NCBI GenBank assembly: GCA_002030015.1
Contig: LQBH01000046.1
Span: forward strand, 1-64,000
DNA from: a delta proteobacterium MLS_D
Lineage (GTDB): Bacteria > Desulfobacterota > Syntrophia > Syntrophales > UBA2210
Direction: 5' to 3'
DNA length: 64,000 bases
Below, piece after piece: positions 60,073 through 64,000 of this stretch (position 1 is its first letter; each line of letters opens with the position of its first letter). The notes under the pieces are model-generated. The model did not search any database and was not told the origin of the DNA. It worked only from the letters and a program-made list of their open reading frames with translations. Position numbers and translations under genes: made by a program.

Positions 60073-61350
60073 TTACCCTTCCCAGGTCTTGAAAATCAGG
60101 CAGCTGTTCACGTCGCCGAAACCGAAACTCGACTTGGCGATTATTTTCAGTTCGGGGTATTCCATTGTTTGATGCACAATCTTGTCCGAGAATGCCTCGA
60201 TCTCAGGATGTACGTCCTCGCAGTTCAGTGAAGGATGAAGAAACCTTTCCGCCAGTTCCAGCGTTACGGCGGCGCACTCGATGCCCCCGGCGGCTCCCAG
60301 GCAGTGGCCGATCATTGATTTCGTGGAGTTGACCAGTGGAAAGCGTTCGGGTCCCCGTTCCAGGGCGTTCGACCAGTTCCTGATTTCGGAAGGGTCGGCG
60401 AATGTGGCAGTCAGGTGGCCGTTGACGGCGTCGATGTCGTCCGCGTGAATCCCGGCGTCGGCAATAGACGAGCGGATGCAGCGAATGACTCCTTCGGGAT
60501 TGGGTGCGGTCATGCTGCCGCCATTCCGCTGGCCGCCCGCATTAACCGCGCCGCCGAGAATTTCGCAGTATATACGGGCACCCCTGGCGCGGGCCGTCTC
60601 CAGGTCTTCCAGCATCAAAACACCGGCACCGGCGCCCGGCACAAAACCGGCGGCGGAGGCGCTCATAGGCCGTGATCCTTCCTCGGGTTGGTCGTTGAAC
60701 TTCCGCGCGATGACCCGCATGGCGTCGAATCCTCCCCAGATATAAGGCGAGGCGCCTTCCGATCCCCCGGCGAGCATCCGTTTCGCCAGGCCTCCGCGTA
60801 TACGCTGTAACGCGCTGAAAATGGCTTCCGACGAAGTACTGCAGGCCGACGAGTTGGAGGTGACCTGGTTTCCCAGGCCGAGCAGGCCGCCGACGCGGGC
60901 ACTGGTTCCGCTGTTCATGACCTGTTCGACGATGCGGCTGCCCATGCGGCGTACTTTGCCCGCCTGGATCATCGGCACCACCCGCTCGGCGATGGTGTCC
61001 ATACCGCCGATGCCGCATCCGACTATGGCCCCGGTGTCCCAGTCAACCTCATCATTGTCGCCGGGAAGGTCGAAACCGGCGTCACGCCAGGCGTCGACGG
61101 CGGCAACCGATGCGTACCCGATGTTGTCGTTGATCGAAAGGAGTTTTTCGTTATCGAAATAGCGCGCGCGCACGTCGTTAAATCCCGGCGGTATGCCCCC
61201 GATCCGGCAACCGAAATTAAGTTCCTCGAGCTGCGGAATGAAGCGGATGCCCGAGCGTCCCTCCCGAAGCGCCTTTCGAAAGTCGTCCAGTCCCACCGCG
61301 TTGGGTGCGACCACTCCGATTCCAGTAATGACTACCCGTTTCTTATTCAT
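60073..61350 (-). CDS. Beta-ketoacyl-ACP synthase (KAS II/FabF-like)
   Basis: 425 residues from the ATG at 61350 (MNKKRVVITGIGVVAPNAVG). The catalytic triad of a KAS I/II enzyme is present: Cys about 170 in NSSACSTSSEA, His in VNGHLTATFADPSE and His in STKSMIGHCLGAAGG. The nucleophile segment (NSSACS) and the first-His loop (GHLTAT rather than AHGTST) differ from housekeeping FabF, as expected for a specialised synthase. It overlaps the upstream dehydratase gene by 8 bp. Confidence 0.9.
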   Translation of the reverse strand: MNKKRVVITGIGVVAPNAVGLDDFRKALREGRSGIRFIPQLEELNFGCRIGGIPPGFNDVRARYFDNEKLLSINDNIGYASVAAVDAWRDAGFDLPGDNDEVDWDTGAIVGCGIGGMDTIAERVVPMIQAGKVRRMGSRIVEQVMNSGTSARVGGLLGLGNQVTSNSSACSTSSEAIFSALQRIRGGLAKRMLAGGSEGASPYIWGGFDAMRVIARKFNDQPEEGSRPMSASAAGFVPGAGAGVLMLEDLETARARGARIYCEILGGAVNAGGQRNGGSMTAPNPEGVIRCIRSSIADAGIHADDIDAVNGHLTATFADPSEIRNWSNALERGPERFPLVNSTKSMIGHCLGAAGGIECAAVTLELAERFLHPSLNCEDVHPEIEAFSDKIVHQTMEYPELKIIAKSSFGFGDVNSCLIFKTWEG

Positions 61351-61828
61351 CAAACGATACTCCCTTGCCCGCCAGCGTGCCGGAGCACACAAGCCGGCCG
61401 TCTTCTTTTTCCATGATAATGTCGGTTTTCAGACTGTCCCGTCGCAGGTATATCTTGCTGCCGCGGACGAAAACGGTTTCTCCCGGTCGTACCACGTCGC
61501 TGAATTCAACCGAATCGGCCGTCGAGAAGAGCGTCGCCATCCGGCCGATTTCTTCAGGAGAGCGGCCCCGGTTTAAAAGCAGGTAGATGCCGAAAGCAAC
61601 CACGCCTGTCTGTGCCATGGTTTCCAGCAGAATGACGCCGGGGGTCACCGGGTGGCCGGGGAAATGGCCCGGGTAGAAATATTCGTCCTGACGAAACCGG
61701 TATTTTCCCACTATGTGATCCTCATCCACCTCGTCAATGCCGTCGATGAAACGAAACGGCGGTTGCTGGGGGATCAGGTTCAGCACGGTTTCAACGGTGG
61801 CCGCTTTATCCTCCATAGAGCCCTCCAT
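61343..61828 (-). CDS. FabZ-like 3-hydroxyacyl-ACP dehydratase (hotdog)
   Basis: 161 residues with the FabZ active-site segment FYPGHFPGHPVTPGVILLE (catalytic His and Glu) and the second hotdog part (DSVEFSDVVRPGETVFVRG). It would remove water from 3-hydroxyacyl-ACP. It overlaps both neighbours (FabG-like by 23 bp, KAS II-like by 8 bp), so translation is tightly coupled. Confidence 0.88.
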   Translation of the reverse strand: MEGSMEDKAATVETVLNLIPQQPPFRFIDGIDEVDEDHIVGKYRFRQDEYFYPGHFPGHPVTPGVILLETMAQTGVVAFGIYLLLNRGRSPEEIGRMATLFSTADSVEFSDVVRPGETVFVRGSKIYLRRDSLKTDIIMEKEDGRLVCSGTLAGKGVSFDE

Positions 61829-62540
61829 TTACGTGAATGACCGTTCCCGTGATGTAGGTTCCCCGCCGGGCCAGAAAGGCTACTACGTCCGCCACTTCGT
61901 CCGGCGTCCCCATTCTTTCCAGGGGTACGGTTGACAGAATGGCTTCCCGCACCTCCCGAGGGAGTTCCCTGGTCATGGCCGTGTCGATGAAGCCCGGCGC
62001 CACCGAATTAACGAGGATTTCCCGCCCCCGGAGTTCCTTTGTCAGCGACTTGGTGAAGGCGTCCAGGGCGGCTTTTTCCATTGTGTAGGGGACCTGCCCG
62101 CTGTTACCCGTGTGTCCGGTAACGCTGGATATGTTGATGATGCGGCCCGTTCCCCTGCGAAGCATGAACAGCCGAAGCACCCGTTTTGTCAGGTACCACG
62201 TGCCCCGCGTGACGGTCCGTTGCAGATCGAACTCGTCAACTTTCATGGAAAGCATGTCCCTGTCCACGGAGAATCCGGCGTTGTTGACCAGGACGTCGAC
62301 GTTCCCCGCGACGGTTTTAAGGGTTCGGACCATGTTTTCCACGTCGTCGATGTCGGCCAGGTTTCCCTGAAGCAGGAATCCTTCCCCGATTTCTTCCAGG
62401 AGGCGTCGGGCCTCCGTTTCACTTGACCGGTAGTGAATTCCGACGCGGAAACCTTCCGCCGCGAGCGCCCGGCAACAGGCGGCTCCTATACCCCCACCGC
62501 CGCCGGTGACAACGGCTACCGGTTTATCGTTCGAATCCAT
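61806..62540 (-). CDS. FabG-like 3-oxoacyl-ACP reductase (SDR)
   Basis: 244 residues from the ATG at 62540 (MDSNDKPVAVVTGGGGGIGA); a start at 62570 adds 10 residues. The short-chain dehydrogenase motifs are complete: TGGGGGIG cofactor loop, NNAG, Ser in NISSV, and Tyr/Lys in YTMEKAA. NADPH use is likely. It reduces the keto group made by the ketosynthases of the operon. Confidence 0.92.
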   Translation of the reverse strand: MDSNDKPVAVVTGGGGGIGAACCRALAAEGFRVGIHYRSSETEARRLLEEIGEGFLLQGNLADIDDVENMVRTLKTVAGNVDVLVNNAGFSVDRDMLSMKVDEFDLQRTVTRGTWYLTKRVLRLFMLRRGTGRIINISSVTGHTGNSGQVPYTMEKAALDAFTKSLTKELRGREILVNSVAPGFIDTAMTRELPREVREAILSTVPLERMGTPDEVADVVAFLARRGTYITGTVIHVNGGLYGG

Positions 62541-62575
62541 TGATTCATCTCCTCGTTGCGATGTCGGCACAGGAC

Positions 62576-63172
62576 TTATATCCGCTCCTTGATCATGCCG
62601 CCCACGGCATGACGTGACTGACGCGGATAATCGCGGTAGGCGATATCCTTGAATAACCCCGTCCGGGCGCCCCGAACCGTCATGACAGTTTCTCCATCGA
62701 CGGAAAGGTCGCCGTCGGCGATAACAATGCTCGATCCCGAACCGGACAGGTGGGAAAACCGCCGAACCCGAATCTCGTAACGGATCATCCTGTTGAAGGG
62801 TCTCACCTGACCGTTGAACGACACCTCGTCGCAGCCCAGGGCCCTTCCTGATCCGAAACCCCGGCGCCAGACGCAGTAAAAACCGAGAAGCTGCCAGATA
62901 CCGTCAAGGTACAGGCATCCCGGCATTACCGGGTCGCCCGGCATATGGCACTGGAAATACCAGTCGTCCAGCCTTATGTCATGTTCGGCCGTGATGAGGC
63001 CGCCCTTTCCTTCGGTGGTGACGGATGTGATCCTGTCCACCATGAGAAAGGGCGGAGCCGGAAGCCGCGCGTCGAAATGCCGCGGCGGATCATCCACGAG
63101 CCGCCCGTAGGCGAACCCGATCAGTTCTTCGAGGGTGAAGGATTGTGCGCTCGTAAATTCATCATAGGTCAT
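62576..63172 (-). CDS. FabA-like 3-hydroxyacyl-ACP dehydratase
   Basis: 198 residues, like FabA: FQCHMPGDPVMPGCLYLDGI has catalytic His76 and Asp90 at the FabA spacing of 14. The flanks PAPPFLMVDRI and WQLLGFY also match FabA. FabA-type enzymes dehydrate, and some isomerise to cis-3 to make unsaturated chains. It overlaps the KAS III-like gene by ATGA. Having both FabA-like and FabZ-like dehydratases in one small operon suggests an unusual or unsaturated product. Confidence 0.9.
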   Translation of the reverse strand: MTYDEFTSAQSFTLEELIGFAYGRLVDDPPRHFDARLPAPPFLMVDRITSVTTEGKGGLITAEHDIRLDDWYFQCHMPGDPVMPGCLYLDGIWQLLGFYCVWRRGFGSGRALGCDEVSFNGQVRPFNRMIRYEIRVRRFSHLSGSGSSIVIADGDLSVDGETVMTVRGARTGLFKDIAYRDYPRQSRHAVGGMIKERI

Positions 63173-64000
63173 AACGGTGATTCCTGTTTAATTGCTCCGT
63201 TTACTGTTACCATCATGGAAACCCAGGTAAGGCCGGAACCAACGAGAACGAGGGTCACGCGGTCGCCGGGCGCCAGCCGGTCCCAGTGCTGGCTCAGGAC
63301 TGAAGGCGCGGAAGAACACCCCGTGTTGCCGTATTCCACCACGTTGTGCCAGTGGTCCGTTTCATCGATGCCGCACCGTTCCGCAACCGTCTTCAGCATG
63401 CCCAGGTTCGCCTGGTGCCCGATGAACTTCAGGCCGTCGCCGTACTCGGCCTGAAGACGACGAAGACCTTCGGTGGCCTTGCGAATGGCGAAGCCCTGGA
63501 CGGCGTTTCCGTCCTGGGAAAAATGTTTGTTCCGCGGCACCATTACCTTGTTCCATCCACCGGGATTCGATTCAATACGGCAGTTTTCGATGGCGATGTT
63601 CGAGGGGACGGACGCGGAAACAACCGCGGCGGTGGCGCAATCACCGAAAATCGGGACGGCCCGGCGGTCGGAATAATCAACCACCTGGGTGAGAGATTCC
63701 GGATTGACCATCAGAATAAAAGGCGGAAGCGCGTCCGGGCGCATGCCGCTTAACATGGTTGCCTGGGTTCCGAAGGAACTGCACGCCGAGTTGACGTCGA
63801 AACAGGGGACCGTGATGCCCAGTTCGGCTGCCACGCAGGATGCCTGGGCGGGAGACAGATAGTCGGAGGCGGACGAGCCGCACAGGACAAGTCCTATGTC
63901 TCCGGCGTTCACTCCGGCCCGCTCCAGGGCCGACCGTGCAGCCCGGGCGCCCATCTGGGCCTGCGTGCAGCTGCTTGCTTCGCGGGCGCCCCGGGGATCG
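63169..64000 (-). CDS. KAS III-like (FabH-family) ketosynthase, N-terminus cut by window edge
   Basis: The visible 277 codons run off the right edge with no in-frame stop before it, so the true start is beyond 64000. The FabH-type catalytic triad is present: Cys in FDVNSACSSFG, His in FIGHQANLGML and Asn in VEYGNTGCSSAPS. The ending LVLVGSGLTWVSMMV is typical. KAS III enzymes start chains from an acyl-CoA. It is the first visible gene of the operon and probably primes the dedicated ACP. Confidence 0.9.
   Translation of the reverse strand, partial: DPRGAREASSCTQAQMGARAARSALERAGVNAGDIGLVLCGSSASDYLSPAQASCVAAELGITVPCFDVNSACSSFGTQATMLSGMRPDALPPFILMVNPESLTQVVDYSDRRAVPIFGDCATAAVVSASVPSNIAIENCRIESNPGGWNKVMVPRNKHFSQDGNAVQGFAIRKATEGLRRLQAEYGDGLKFIGHQANLGMLKTVAERCGIDETDHWHNVVEYGNTGCSSAPSVLSQHWDRLAPGDRVTLVLVGSGLTWVSMMVTVNGAIKQESPL

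Noticed and set aside
58197-64000. Naming the synthase operon an aryl-polyene cluster
   Set aside because: The ligase, ammonia-lyase, glycosyltransferase and thioesterase genes that would support this are not in the visible part.

Overview
The window looks like chromosomal DNA of an anaerobic, GC-rich, Gram-negative bacterium, most plausibly a Desulfobacterota (deltaproteobacterial) lineage close to the Syntrophales. That placement is inferred from gene content, not from a marker search: an AspRS-GatC fusion, class III (anaerobic) ribonucleotide reductase, a phenylacetate-CoA ligase/ACT-domain pair, a Liv-type transporter operon with two class III CoA-transferase genes, O-antigen/EPS sugar genes, SurE and an LpoA-like lipoprotein.

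Layout. 1-5.7 kb (minus strand): surface-polysaccharide locus with an aminotransferase cut by the window edge, a WbpB-WbpD fusion, an animal-type UDP-glucose dehydrogenase and an EPS-type MarR regulator. Three copies of a short inverted-repeat element, and an AAA/DUF4143 ATPase, interrupt it. 5.8-8.1 kb: a TetR regulator divergent from an AidB-like acyl-CoA dehydrogenase, with a palindromic operator between them. 8.1-9.2 kb: a complete REP-associated (Y1/HUH) transposase element with perfect 26-bp terminal inverted repeats. Its ends match the three short elements and supply the stop codons of the genes on both sides. 9.2-15 kb: gatB, a GatA-like gene and aspS-gatC. The GatA-like protein lacks all three amidase catalytic residues and GatB lacks its HDYRYF motif. 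A GIY-YIG gene inside hairpin repeats is wedged between the GatA-like gene and aspS-gatC. 15.2-20 kb: rpmH-rnpA-yidD-yidC-jag-mnmE, without the usual dnaA or mnmG/parAB neighbours. 20-26 kb: HDAC-like deacetylase, paaK-ACT, a sirtuin/NRDE/NUDIX operon and a NarL-type regulator. 26.4-32.8 kb: livHMGF plus two overlapping CoA-transferase genes. 32.8-38 kb (minus strand): MtfA peptidase, isochorismatase-fold hydrolase, MBL hydrolase, a CDF transporter fragment, a stand-alone GMP-synthetase ATPase subunit and a bacterial eRF1-like protein. 38-43 kb: cytosolic PAS sensor kinase with its NarL regulator, a TPR protein and tRNA-Ala(CGC). 43-58.2 kb: HD hydrolase, nrdD, gmhA, grpE-dnaK, PLD-like protein, LpoA-like lipoprotein, surE, cytidylate-kinase-like protein, geranylgeranyl-reductase-like flavoprotein, sodium:solute symporter and RNase D. 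58.2-64 kb (minus strand): a compact second fatty-acid/polyene-type synthase operon (KAS III-like, FabA-like, FabG-like, FabZ-like, KAS II-like, ACP, acyltransferase, 4'-phosphopantetheinyl transferase), cut by the right edge.

Two points stand out. The transamidosome-like locus (AspRS-GatC, GatA-like, GatB) keeps signatures of a non-discriminating AspRS, which needs transamidation, while its GatA homologue has lost the amidase catalytic triad. The RAYT element and its short relatives end on gene stop codons, so the element terminus 'GGGACGTAGTTAA' ends several host proteins. Function assignments come from motifs and remembered family knowledge; no database search was run.
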